NCBI GenBank assembly: GCA_047518005.1
Contig: JAKZRT010000090.1
Location: 1-56,432 of the forward strand
From: JAKZRT01 sp047518005
Lineage (GTDB): Bacteria; Pseudomonadota; Alphaproteobacteria; Rhodobacterales; Rhodobacteraceae
Direction: 5' to 3'
DNA length: 56,432 bases
Positions 33,058 to 41,343 of this stretch are shown here, piece after piece (position 1 is the stretch's first letter; each line of letters begins with the position of its first letter). Made by a program: the position numbers and the translations under genes. The notes under the pieces were generated by a model, which saw only the letters and a list, made by a program, of their open reading frames with translations, ran no database searches and had not been told where the DNA came from.

Positions 33058-33209
33058 GGCATTATTGGTCTATTATTGCAGGGATTCGGGGCATATTGCA
33101 ACCTCTTTGAGATTAGATTACTAAATTGGTTGCGATTGATCTGATAACCGCGCCCAAGTGCGCCGCCTGCTTAAAGGTCACAAAAGTCCACACGGAATCG
33201 GAGGAAAGA

Positions 33210-33896
33210 ATGCCCAGCTATGCTATAGAGGCTCCGCCAATTGTAGCGCTGCCAATCGCAGGCTCTGATGCATTATTCCCGGTTCGCCGCGTGTATTGCA
33301 TCGGCAGGAACTATGCTGCGCACGCCATTGAAATGGGTCATGATCCGGACCGCGAACCGCCGTTTTTCTTTCAGAAAAACCCCAACAACCTGGATCCGTC
33401 AGGGGCATTCTTGTATCCGCCGCATACACAGGATGTGCACCATGAAGTCGAGATGGCGGTGACGTTGAAATCCGGTGGCCGCAACATTGCCGTCGAAAAC
33501 GCGCTGGATCATGTCTTTGGCTACGCACTTTCATTGGACATGACACGTCGAGATTTGCAGAGTGCTCAGAAAAAGATGGGTCGGCCGTGGGAAATCGGCA
33601 AGGCATTTGAACGGTCAGCGCCTGTGGGGCCTGTGCATCCGGCGTCGATAACGGGACATCTCGATCAGGGTGCAGTTACCCTGAAGGTGAACGGCGAACT
33701 TAAGCAGGAAGGTGATTTGAATCAGATGATCTGGAAAGTGCCAGAAATGATTTCCTACCTGTCAGAGTATTTCGAGCTTGCGCCGGGCGACGTGATCCTC
33801 TCCGGAACCCCGGCGGGCGTTGGTCCGGTAAAAAAAGGCGACAAAATGGAAGTGTCTGTAGACGGATTAGGGACGATGACCGTCAATGTGGTTTGA
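33210..33896 (+). CDS. Fumarylacetoacetate hydrolase-family protein (fumarylpyruvate hydrolase-like)
   Basis: The 228-residue FAH-fold enzyme has 'CIGRNYAAHAIEMG', 'FFFQKNPNNLDPSG', 'DVHHEVEMAVTL' with the metal-binding His-Glu pattern, and 'SLDMTRRDLQSAQKKMGRPW', which is characteristic of fumarylpyruvate hydrolase and FAHD1-type oxaloacetate decarboxylase. GGAGGAAAG precedes the ATG at 33210; the frame is open to 33126 but without family character. It is the first gene of a three-gene operon (97 bp to the ligase). It likely cleaves or decarboxylates a 2,4-dioxo or oxo-diacid. Confidence 0.88.
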   Translation: MPSYAIEAPPIVALPIAGSDALFPVRRVYCIGRNYAAHAIEMGHDPDREPPFFFQKNPNNLDPSGAFLYPPHTQDVHHEVEMAVTLKSGGRNIAVENALDHVFGYALSLDMTRRDLQSAQKKMGRPWEIGKAFERSAPVGPVHPASITGHLDQGAVTLKVNGELKQEGDLNQMIWKVPEMISYLSEYFELAPGDVILSGTPAGVGPVKKGDKMEVSVDGLGTMTVNVV

Positions 33897-33993
33897 CTTG
33901 GCACCGAAGGCCGCGCCGCTTGTGATTTGACAAGATATATACGCGTGAAACGCTTTGAGCGTTTCCTCCCTTTGACATCAACGTGAGCCTGCA

Positions 33994-35529
33994 ATGATCA
34001 AGACTGTGACCGCCCTGATCGCCGACCATGACGCCGATTCCATTGTAATTGGGGCGCCGGATCGGGCGTGGATGACCTACGGTGAACTGCGCGAACTAAG
34101 CGCTGATGTCACCCGCACCTTGCATTCATTTGGCGTCGGACGCACGGATCGCGTGGCTATTGTTCTGCCCAACGGGCCGGAAATGGCGACGACATTCCTG
34201 AGCATCGCGCAGAGCGCGACTACCGCACCCTTGAACCCCGCCTACCGGCAAGAGGAATACGAATTCTACCTTAACGATCTGCAGGCCAAGGCACTGGTGG
34301 TTGCGCAAGACTATGACGGCCCGGCCCTGCCCGCGGCCGCAAAGCTCGGTGTGGCCATACTGCGCCTTTCTGTAGACCCGACCGGTCCTGCGGGCTCGTT
34401 CACGTTGTCGGCCGATGGAAAAATCGGAAAATGCGATACCGGGGCGCCCACCGAAAATGACGTGGCGCTTATACTGCACACGTCCGGCACAACCTCCCGC
34501 CCGAAGATTGTTCCGCTTTTACAGTCGAACGTTTTCTCCGCGGCCAACAACGTCAAGAAATCTCTGGACCTGACGCCGGACGACCGCTGCTTCAACGTCA
34601 TGCCACTGTTTCATATTCACGGTCTGATCGCGGCGGTGTCGGCCTCGCTGGCCGCTGGGGGACAGATCTGGTGCGCGCCGGGTTTCAACGCGCTTCGCTT
34701 GTTCGCGCAACTAGATGATGCACGCCCCACCTGGTATACGGCAGTTCCGACCATGCATCAGGCGATACTGGCCCGGGCGGGGCGCAACCAAGACGTTATC
34801 GACCGGGTCAAGCTCAGGTTCTTGCGCTCTTCGTCGGCTTCGCTTCCGACACCGGTTATGGAAAAACTGGTCGAGACCTTCGGTGCCCCGGTGATCGAGG
34901 CTTACGGCATGACCGAAGCTGCACACCAGATGTGTTCAAATCCTTTGCCGCCGCGTGTACAAAAACCGGGGGCGGTAGGGATCGCGGCGGGGCCGGAAGT
35001 CAGAATCGCGAGTGAAAATCAGGACCAGCTGATGGCCGCCGGGAAAACCGGCGAGGTCGTCATCAGCGGCCCAAACGTGACGCCGGGCTACGAGGGCAAT
35101 ACGAAAGCCAATCAAGAAAACTTCTTCATGGCTGACGGCAAACGCTGGTTCCGCACCGGCGACCAGGGCGCGTTCGATGCCGATGGCTACCTGCGGCTGA
35201 CCGGGCGACTGAAAGAGATCATCAACCGCGGCGGCGAGAAGATAAGCCCGCTGGAAGTTGACGCGGTGCTTCTGAGCCATCCGGAGATCGCCCAAGTCGT
35301 GTGCTTTGCGGTACCGCACGCAAGTCTGGGGGAAGATATTGCTGCGGCAGCGGTTCTGGCCGAAGGCTCTGAACTCGTGGAAAAGGACATTCGTGGGTAT
35401 GCCGCCGAACGACTGGCTGCCTTCAAGGTGCCGCGTTCGGTCGTGATCGTCGATGAAATTCCCAAAGGGGCAACAGGTAAGATCCAGCGCCTTGGAATGG
35501 CCAAGAATCTGGGCCTTACTGGCCCATAG
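33994..35529 (+). CDS. AMP-dependent acyl-CoA ligase, oxalyl-CoA synthetase-like
   Basis: The 511-residue ANL-superfamily ligase has the phosphate loop 'HTSGTTSRPKIVPL', 'MPLFHIHGLIAAVSASLAAG', 'WYTAVPTMHQAIL', 'EAYGMTEAAHQM', 'RTGDQG', 'GRLKEIINRGGEKISPLEVD' and the C-terminal lysine in 'PKGATGKIQR'. These segments closely follow plant AAE3 / yeast Pcs60, the oxalate-CoA ligases. It would activate oxalate or a similar small dicarboxylate with ATP and CoA. One deviation is Ile in place of Gly after the phosphate-loop Lys. No formyl-CoA transferase or oxalyl-CoA decarboxylase is adjacent. It precedes the reductase by 18 bp. Confidence 0.88.
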   Translation: MIKTVTALIADHDADSIVIGAPDRAWMTYGELRELSADVTRTLHSFGVGRTDRVAIVLPNGPEMATTFLSIAQSATTAPLNPAYRQEEYEFYLNDLQAKALVVAQDYDGPALPAAAKLGVAILRLSVDPTGPAGSFTLSADGKIGKCDTGAPTENDVALILHTSGTTSRPKIVPLLQSNVFSAANNVKKSLDLTPDDRCFNVMPLFHIHGLIAAVSASLAAGGQIWCAPGFNALRLFAQLDDARPTWYTAVPTMHQAILARAGRNQDVIDRVKLRFLRSSSASLPTPVMEKLVETFGAPVIEAYGMTEAAHQMCSNPLPPRVQKPGAVGIAAGPEVRIASENQDQLMAAGKTGEVVISGPNVTPGYEGNTKANQENFFMADGKRWFRTGDQGAFDADGYLRLTGRLKEIINRGGEKISPLEVDAVLLSHPEIAQVVCFAVPHASLGEDIAAAAVLAEGSELVEKDIRGYAAERLAAFKVPRSVVIVDEIPKGATGKIQRLGMAKNLGLTGP

Positions 35530-35547
35530 TCAAAGGATCGTGCGGCC

Positions 35548-36528
35548 ATGAAAATATGCATTTTCGGTGCCGGGGCCATCGGTGGCTACATGGGTGCAAA
35601 GTTGGCACAGGCGGGCGCGGATGTGAGCCTTGTGGCGCGCGGTCCGCATCTGGCGGCAATGCAAGTTCATGGCCTGACGCTGATCGGGGAAGACGGCGCG
35701 CGGACTTCAGTACCGGTAGTAGCCGCCGAGGACCCGGGCAAGCTTGGTCCACAGGATTATGTGATTGTCACGCTCAAGGCCCATTCGGTGCCGGCTGTGG
35801 TCGGGCGCATGCAGCCTCTGATCGGCGAGCACACAACCATTGTCAGTGGCGTGAACGGTGTGCCCTGGTGGTATTTCCACGGGATCGGCGGTGATCTGGA
35901 GGGAACCCGCCTGGCCTCGGTCGATCCAGGTGACGCACAATGGAACGGATTTGGCCCCGAACGGGTTTTGGGCTGCGTGGTCTACCCCGCCGCCGAAGTG
36001 GTTGAACCCGGCGTGATTAAACATGTCGAAGGCAACCGGTTTTCGCTAGGCGAGCCGGATGGATCGAAATCCGACCGCGCAATGGCCTTGTCCAAAACGC
36101 TGATCGCGGCGGGGCTGAAGGCCCCGGTGCGCCCGCGCATCCGCGACGAGATCTGGGTAAAGCTTTGGGGTAACTTGTCGTTCAATCCGATCTCGGCACT
36201 TACCCACGCGACGTTGGATGTGCTCTGCACCGATCCCGGCACCCGCGCTGTGGCGCGCGGTATGATGGTCGAGGCACAGGAGATTGCGGAAAAACTGGGT
36301 GTGAAATTCCCGATCGATGTCGAACGTCGCATTGATGGGGGTGCTGCAGTGGGCGCGCACCGCACCTCGATGTGGCAAGACCTCGAGTTGGGCCGCCCGA
36401 TGGAAGTTGACGCGCTGGTAACCTCGGTGCAAGAGCTTGGCCGCCTGACGGACACCAAAACCCCCACTATCGATACCGTTCTCGCCCTGATCCAGTTGCG
36501 CGCGAAATCGGCGGGGCTGTACTTCTGA
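35548..36528 (+). CDS. Ketopantoate reductase-family protein (ApbA/PanE)
   Basis: The 326-residue protein has an N-terminal NADP-binding domain ('CIFGAGAIGGYMGAKLA'), the catalytic-lysine segment 'TLKAHSVP' and a C-terminal ApbA domain with 'KLWGNLSFNPISAL' and 'HRTSMWQDLELGRPMEVD'. Family members reduce 2-dehydropantoate, but paralogues in catabolic operons reduce other 2-oxo acids. Its place as last gene of the hydrolase-ligase operon suggests the latter. It ends at the border with the IS630-like remnant. Confidence 0.87.
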   Translation: MKICIFGAGAIGGYMGAKLAQAGADVSLVARGPHLAAMQVHGLTLIGEDGARTSVPVVAAEDPGKLGPQDYVIVTLKAHSVPAVVGRMQPLIGEHTTIVSGVNGVPWWYFHGIGGDLEGTRLASVDPGDAQWNGFGPERVLGCVVYPAAEVVEPGVIKHVEGNRFSLGEPDGSKSDRAMALSKTLIAAGLKAPVRPRIRDEIWVKLWGNLSFNPISALTHATLDVLCTDPGTRAVARGMMVEAQEIAEKLGVKFPIDVERRIDGGAAVGAHRTSMWQDLELGRPMEVDALVTSVQELGRLTDTKTPTIDTVLALIQLRAKSAGLYF

Positions 36529-36532
36529 GGCT

Positions 36533-36800
36533 CGAAGGTAGGACGGCGGGACGCATCGCGCCAGCCTTTGGGGTTCGTGAGGATACGGTTCGCCAGTGGC
36601 GCAGTGATTTCATCAAGGGCGGGGTTGCGGCGTTAAGGGCCCGCAAGGCATCAAGGCCACCGCCGGTAAAGACACAGGCAGCGTTACGGGTGGCCGTGCC
36701 ATTGTTCAAAGCCACCGCAGCAGACCGCCCCGAACTGGCGCATCAGACGCCCGCATCGCCTCGGCTCGACGCATTTTGGCGCAAGCGACCAGAGCCCGAG
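36533..36800 (+). pseudogene. IS630-family transposase remnant (N-terminal part)
   Basis: The plus-strand frame from about 36533 encodes 'GRTAGRIAPAFGVREDTVRQ', then WRSDFIKGGVAALRARK and PVKTQAALRVAVPLF, the N-terminal helix-turn-helix part of an IS630-type transposase. After about residue 75 family resemblance is lost and no DDE core follows. There is no start codon at the 5' end. It lies between the island operon and purC. Confidence 0.65.
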
Positions 36801-36851
36801 CCACAGCACGCGTTAACCCTTTTTCTCTACATAAACAGTATCTTACAGTAA

Positions 36852-36866
36852 TTCCCACAGTGGGAA
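36852..36866. repeat. Perfect 15-bp palindrome after purC
   Basis: TTCCCAC-A-GTGGGAA lies 11 bp beyond the purC stop. No T-run follows on the minus strand, so it is at best a weak terminator. It could also be a remnant of the insertion junction. Confidence 0.4.
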
Positions 36867-36877
36867 ATGGTCAGGGC

Positions 36878-37639
36878 TCAGTTGATCAGCGTCGGTTTCG
36901 GGGCATGGGTGACGTTCGTGGGCAGCACGCCCAGACGCCGCGCCACCTCGGTATAGGCATCCGAAAGCGACCCCAGATCGCGGCGGAACACGTCTTTGTC
37001 GAACTTCTGGCCGGTCTCGATATCCCACAGGCGGCAACTGTCGGGGCTGATCTCGTCGGCCACGATCAGCCGCATGAAATCGCCGTCCCAGACGCGGCCA
37101 ATTTCGATCTTGAAATCCACCAATTTGATCCCCACGCCCAGCATCAGGCCGGACATGAAATCGTTGACCCGCACGGCAATGGAAAAAATGTCATCGAGGT
37201 CCTGCTGGTTGGCCCAGCCAAAGGCCAGGATATGTTCTTCGGAAACCAGCGGGTCGCCCAGAGCATCATCCTTATAGCAAAATTCGATGATCGGACGCGG
37301 CAGCGCCGTGCCCTCTTCGATGCCCAGGCGCTTGGAAAGCGACCCGGCGGCGACATTGCGCACGATGACCTCCAGCGGAATGATCTCGACCTGCCGGATC
37401 AATTGCTCGCGCATGTTCAGGCGTTTGATGAAATGCGTGGCCACGCCGATGTCCGCCAGCCCGCGCATAAAAAATTCGCTGAGGCGGTTGTTCAACACGC
37501 CCTTCCCGTCGATCACATCTTTTTTCTCGGCGTTGAACGCGGTGGCGTCATCCTTGAAATACTGGACAAAAGTTCCCGGTTCGGGGCCCGCGTAAAGGAT
37601 TTTCGCCTTGCCCTCGTATATCTTTTTGCGCCGTGCCAT
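36878..37639 (-). CDS. purC: Phosphoribosylaminoimidazole-succinocarboxamide (SAICAR) synthase
   Basis: The 253-residue PurC begins 'MARRKKIYEGKAKILYAGPE', with 'DATAFNAEKKDVIDGKG', 'PLEVIVRNVAAGSLSKRLG' and 'LVDFKIEIGRVWDGDFMRLIVADEIS' (in two adjoining parts) for ATP and substrate binding. It ligates aspartate to CAIR in purine synthesis. GGAGAA lies 5 nt before the ATG at 37639. It is divergent from the ATPase zeta-subunit gene. Downstream, where purS would be expected, there is the IS630-like remnant and the island. Confidence 0.95.
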   Translation of the reverse strand: MARRKKIYEGKAKILYAGPEPGTFVQYFKDDATAFNAEKKDVIDGKGVLNNRLSEFFMRGLADIGVATHFIKRLNMREQLIRQVEIIPLEVIVRNVAAGSLSKRLGIEEGTALPRPIIEFCYKDDALGDPLVSEEHILAFGWANQQDLDDIFSIAVRVNDFMSGLMLGVGIKLVDFKIEIGRVWDGDFMRLIVADEISPDSCRLWDIETGQKFDKDVFRRDLGSLSDAYTEVARRLGVLPTNVTHAPKPTLIN

Positions 37640-37802
37640 GCGTTCTCCAGACCCCGCGCCAGGGGATCGGCGCGGTCGCGGCTGTCTTAGAACAGCCATG
37701 CAGAGAGGGCAAGGAACGTTGCGCGGAAGTACAGCTCAGGGCTTGTGCCGCGCGCCGCATTCGCCCATATCTTAACGCAGACGCTGCTTACGGAGTTCAC
37801 CC

Positions 37803-38117
37803 ATGACCACTTTTGACGAGCGCGAAAATGCGTTTGAGAACAAATTCGCCCACGACGCGAAAATGCAGTTCAATGCCGAGGCGCGGCGCAACAAACTTTT
37901 GGGGCTCTGGGCGGCCGAGCTGCTGGGCAAATCCGGCGATGCGGCCAAGTCTTATGCCATCGAGGTCGTGCGGTCGGATTTCGAAGAGGCGGGCCACGAG
38001 GACGTGATCCGCAAACTGGTTGGGGATCTGGGCGGACTGGCCGACGAGGCGACGATCCGCGAAAAATTCATCACGATAATGCCCGAGGCCAAAGCCCAGA
38101 TCCTGAGCGAGACCTGA
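37803..38117 (+). CDS. ATPase inhibitor zeta subunit (DUF1476)
   Basis: The 104-residue protein matches DUF1476, shown in Paracoccus denitrificans to be the zeta subunit that inhibits the F1Fo-ATP synthase. It begins 'MTTFDERENAFENKFAHDAK', where the N-terminal helix is the inhibitory part, followed by 'LGLWAAELLGKSG' and a four-helix C-terminal region. GGAG precedes the ATG. It is divergent from purC (163-bp gap), an arrangement seen in other Rhodobacterales. Confidence 0.9.
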   Translation: MTTFDERENAFENKFAHDAKMQFNAEARRNKLLGLWAAELLGKSGDAAKSYAIEVVRSDFEEAGHEDVIRKLVGDLGGLADEATIREKFITIMPEAKAQILSET

Positions 38118-38232
38118 TTACGGGCCCGGCGCGACCCTCCAGCACCCGGTTTATTCGCCTACCATTTGAATTGTTAAGACCGCCGGAACCCTGATCCGTG
38201 ATCCTTAATGGGGGGAGCACGCGGGGTGTGTG

Positions 38233-40173
38233 ATGCGAGGTACGGTAGTACGGACAGCGGCGGTCAGACCGCTGTTCGGTTGGAAAGTGATCCTGCGGCA
38301 AGTGCTGCCGCCTGCCTTTGCAATCTCTCTTATCCTTATCTTTTGGCAGCGCTTTCGCGAACTTGACCTGGCGCAGGTGTCGCACACCATTGCGCTCATC
38401 TCGCCTATGGAATGGGCGGTGGCCGGTGCATTCACCCTGACTAGTTTTTGCGCCGCGGGCCATAACGACCGGTTCTGGCACGGCTATTTCAGCACCGGGC
38501 TTGGTCGCGGTCACGCCTGGAGAACCGGCATGGCGTCGGTGGCCGTGGCCCAGACCACCGGTTTTGGGCTGCTTGTCGGGGCCATGATGCGCTGGCGGTT
38601 GCAGCCGGGGATCGGACCGGTTCGGGCGACGCAGATCACCCTGGTTGTGGCGCTTTCCTTTCTGCTGGGGCTTGGGCTGCTTTCGGTGTTGGTCGTGTCG
38701 GTTTTTCCGTTGCCGGGTTTCGAGTGGGCGCGTCCGTTGGCTTTTGCTGCAATTTGCATCGTGGCGGGCCTGATCGGGCTGGCCGTTGTCGCACCCGCCT
38801 CGGCGGTCTCGGGCTGGTTTGCCCGGGTGCTGCCGCTCCGGGCCTTGGGTTTTCTGTTTTTGCTGGCGTCGGTTGACAGTCTGGCCGCCGCCGGTGCGCT
38901 GATTGTCCTGATCCCGGGCGATGCGATGGTGCCCCTGACGGTTCTGTTACCGGCGATCCTGATCGCGCTTGCGGTCGGCTATCTGTCGGGAATGCCATGT
39001 GGCCTGGGGGCGACTGACGCGACACTGCTGATGCTGCTGCCGGTTGACCCGATGTCACCGATTGTCGCCGCGCTTGTGGCCTTTCGGCTGATCTATTTCG
39101 GGATAACCGCTGTAATTGGCGGGCTTTGGGCGGTGATCGGGACAGCCACGGCAGACGCTGCCGAAACCGGCCGTTCCACCGCGCACGCGCGCGTACCCGG
39201 TGCTGCGTTTCTTGGCCATCCGCTGGAAGGCTGGTTGGCCGCAGCACCACGGGCCGAGGCGGGTCTTTTGAGGCAGGGACATCTGAGCCTGATTATGTCT
39301 CCGGACCGGCAGGCCGCCCTGATCGGAACCGAGCTTGCCCAATGCACCATAACCCTTGGCGATCCGATCGGCGCAACGGGCCGGGCGGGCGACCTGATCG
39401 ACGCGCTGACGCGGCGCGCGCGCGCCCGGGCGCGGCAACCGGTGCTTTACAAATGCGGAGCCGGGGTTGCCCGCGCCGCGCGCCGACAAGGTCTGCGCAC
39501 CTGGCCGCTGGCGCGCGAGGCCTGGATTGATCCGCAGACATTCACCACCGACGGATCCGCCAAGGCGGGTCTGCGCCGGCAACTTCGCCGTGCGGCCAGG
39601 GCCGGGATCAGGGTTACTTCGGCAGGCAACGCGCTGCCAATGGGTGATATGGCCCAGGTCTCGGCCGGCTGGGCGGCGCACAAAGACGGCGAAAGGGGGT
39701 TTTCCACGGGCCGTTTTCACCCGGACTACGTTGCCCGGCAACAGGTTTGGCTGGCCTGGCGCGGAACCGATCTGGTGGCCTGGATCAGCTTTCACGAAAA
39801 CCGATCCGAACTGACGCTGGACTTGATGCGCCGCACCAGCGAGGCGCCCGACGGCACCATGTACATGCTGGTTCGCGCCGCCATCGACATGGCCCGTGCT
39901 CAGGGCAGGCGTCGCCTGTCGCTGGCTTCCCTGCCCGAACCCGGCGGCTGGCTGCGTCAGCATCTGAACCGTCTCTGCGCGACCGAAGGGCTGTCGCGCT
40001 TCAAAAACGCCTTTGATCCGAACTTCGAGACGCTCTACATCGCGGCCTCGGGCTGGATCACGCTCGTGCTGGCGACACTCGACATTCGCCGGGCGATACA
40101 GCCGCAGGTGCCGTTTCACATGAAGTTGAGCAATTTTCATGATCATTATGACGAACATGAATTTGTTTCATGA
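38233..40173 (+). CDS. MprF-like membrane protein with DUF2156 aminoacyl-phosphatidylglycerol domain
   Basis: The 646-residue protein has an N-terminal membrane part of about six helices (residues 15-320) and a cytoplasmic C-terminal DUF2156 GNAT-like domain (about 345-630: 'LSLIMSPDRQAALIGTELAQ', 'GDPIGATG', 'GERGFSTGRFHPDYVARQQV', 'GTMYMLVRAAIDMARAQG'). This is the layout of MprF/LpiA, which transfers lysine or alanine from tRNA to phosphatidylglycerol and lowers sensitivity to cationic peptides. The ATG at 38233 directly follows a possible GTG at 38230. The amino acid used is unknown. Confidence 0.85.
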   Translation: MRGTVVRTAAVRPLFGWKVILRQVLPPAFAISLILIFWQRFRELDLAQVSHTIALISPMEWAVAGAFTLTSFCAAGHNDRFWHGYFSTGLGRGHAWRTGMASVAVAQTTGFGLLVGAMMRWRLQPGIGPVRATQITLVVALSFLLGLGLLSVLVVSVFPLPGFEWARPLAFAAICIVAGLIGLAVVAPASAVSGWFARVLPLRALGFLFLLASVDSLAAAGALIVLIPGDAMVPLTVLLPAILIALAVGYLSGMPCGLGATDATLLMLLPVDPMSPIVAALVAFRLIYFGITAVIGGLWAVIGTATADAAETGRSTAHARVPGAAFLGHPLEGWLAAAPRAEAGLLRQGHLSLIMSPDRQAALIGTELAQCTITLGDPIGATGRAGDLIDALTRRARARARQPVLYKCGAGVARAARRQGLRTWPLAREAWIDPQTFTTDGSAKAGLRRQLRRAARAGIRVTSAGNALPMGDMAQVSAGWAAHKDGERGFSTGRFHPDYVARQQVWLAWRGTDLVAWISFHENRSELTLDLMRRTSEAPDGTMYMLVRAAIDMARAQGRRRLSLASLPEPGGWLRQHLNRLCATEGLSRFKNAFDPNFETLYIAASGWITLVLATLDIRRAIQPQVPFHMKLSNFHDHYDEHEFVS

Positions 40174-40192
40174 CCCAGTCTGAGGCATAATC

Positions 40193-40229
40193 GTTCGGCT
40201 AATGGGGCCCGGAAAGCCCCAACGGACGG
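40193..40229 (+). promoter_or_regulatory. Structured leader before the methyltransferase gene
   Basis: CGTTCG (40193-40198) can pair with CGGACG (40223-40228), enclosing a hairpin GGGGC (40204-40208) / GCCCC (40216-40220). This compact two-tier structure lies immediately upstream of the start and covers the likely ribosome-binding site. A role in regulation by methionine or SAM is possible but is not supported by a recognised riboswitch motif. Confidence 0.35.
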
Positions 40230-40238
40230 ATGATCACC

Positions 40239-41252
40239 ATGGCAAACGCGCTTTCCCGGCTCATTGCGACCCGCGACTGGTTGTTGGCCGACGGGGCCAC
40301 CGGGACCAATCTCTTCAACATGGGGCTGGGACCCGGCGATCCGCCCGAGCTTTGGAACACCGACGCGCCCGACAAAATTCGCGCGCTCTACCGGGGCGCG
40401 GTCGAAGCCGGTTCCGACATTTTCCTGACCAACAGTTTTGGATCGAACGCGTCGCGGCTAAAACTGCACGGTGCGCAAGCACGGGCGCATGAATTGTCGC
40501 GCATCGCCGCCGAACTGGGCCGCGAGATTGCCGATGCCGCCGACCATCCGGTGGTCGTTGCCGGGTCCATGGGCCCAACCGGCGAGATCATGGAACCCAT
40601 GGGCAGTCTGACCCATTCGGGGGCCGTCGAAATATTTCACGAGACCGCCGAAGGGCTGCGCGACGGCGGCGCCGATGTGGTCTGGCTGGAAACAATCTCG
40701 GCTGCGGAAGAACTGCGCGCGGCCGCCGAAGGCATAGCCCTGGCGGGCATCGACTGGTGCGTCACGATGAGCTTTGATACCGCCGGACGCACGATGATGG
40801 GCCTGACGTCGCCTGCTATGGTCGAATTGATCGCTGACCTGGCGAACGCGCCGCTGGCTTTCGGGGCGAATTGCGGTGTCGGGGCCTCGGACCTGTTGCG
40901 AACGGTGCTGGGGTTTGCGGGTGAAAGCCCGCCGCTGCCGCTGATCGCCAAGGGCAACGCCGGAATTCCCAAATACGTTGACGGCCATATTCACTATGAC
41001 GGCACGCCCGAATTGATGGCCGAATATGCGGTGCTGGCCCGCGACTGCGGGGCGACCGTCATCGGGGGATGTTGCGGGACAACGCCTGCGCATCTTCGGC
41101 TGATGCGCGCGGCGCTGGAAAACAATCCGCGCGGCGCGGCCCCGGCACCGGAGGTCATCGCGGCCACGCTTGGCGGATTTTCCTCGGCCCACGACGGCAC
41201 CGGCGACGACGCCCTCCCCGAACGGCGTCCGGGTCGGCGGCGGCGGGGGTGA
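40239..41252 (+). CDS. Betaine-homocysteine S-methyltransferase-like protein
   Basis: The 337-residue homocysteine S-methyltransferase-domain protein has 'LLADGATGTNLFNMGL' at the N-terminus, 'DIFLTNSFGSNASRLKLHG', 'GSMGPTGEIMEPMGSLTH', and the zinc ligands in 'GANCGVGASD' and 'GGCCGTTPAHL'. It would make methionine by methyl transfer to homocysteine, probably from glycine betaine, a common marine osmolyte. The last ~40 residues are Ala/Gly/Arg-rich. ATG 40239 is preferred because the upstream ATG at 40230 overlaps the ribosome-binding site GGACGGA. The vitamin B12 genes follow. Confidence 0.88.
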   Translation: MANALSRLIATRDWLLADGATGTNLFNMGLGPGDPPELWNTDAPDKIRALYRGAVEAGSDIFLTNSFGSNASRLKLHGAQARAHELSRIAAELGREIADAADHPVVVAGSMGPTGEIMEPMGSLTHSGAVEIFHETAEGLRDGGADVVWLETISAAEELRAAAEGIALAGIDWCVTMSFDTAGRTMMGLTSPAMVELIADLANAPLAFGANCGVGASDLLRTVLGFAGESPPLPLIAKGNAGIPKYVDGHIHYDGTPELMAEYAVLARDCGATVIGGCCGTTPAHLRLMRAALENNPRGAAPAPEVIAATLGGFSSAHDGTGDDALPERRPGRRRRG

Positions 41253-41315
41253 CGTCCAAATTTCCGCTGACAACTTGCAAACGCAATGTTGTTTTAGATC
41301 ACCACTTTAACCCTA

Positions 41316-41337
41316 TGTCCGCATGTGGACACTTTTT
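41316..41337 (+). terminator. Terminator after the methyltransferase gene
   Basis: TGTCC-GCATGT-GGACA is followed by C and five T (41333-41337). The stem is short but the T-run is clear. It lies just before the convergent cobT stop at 41344. Confidence 0.55.
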
Positions 41338-41343
41338 CGGGGG

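Larger units (their letters stand above)
28701..36800. mobile_element. Putative acquired catabolic island inserted between purS and purC
   Basis: An IS481-like fragment at the left and an IS630-like fragment at the right bracket an ABC transporter, a GntR regulator and a three-gene catabolic operon. The flanking genes purS-purQ and purC normally stand together in related alphaproteobacteria. No intact transposase, terminal inverted repeats or target duplication could be defined by eye, so the exact borders are approximate. Confidence 0.6.
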
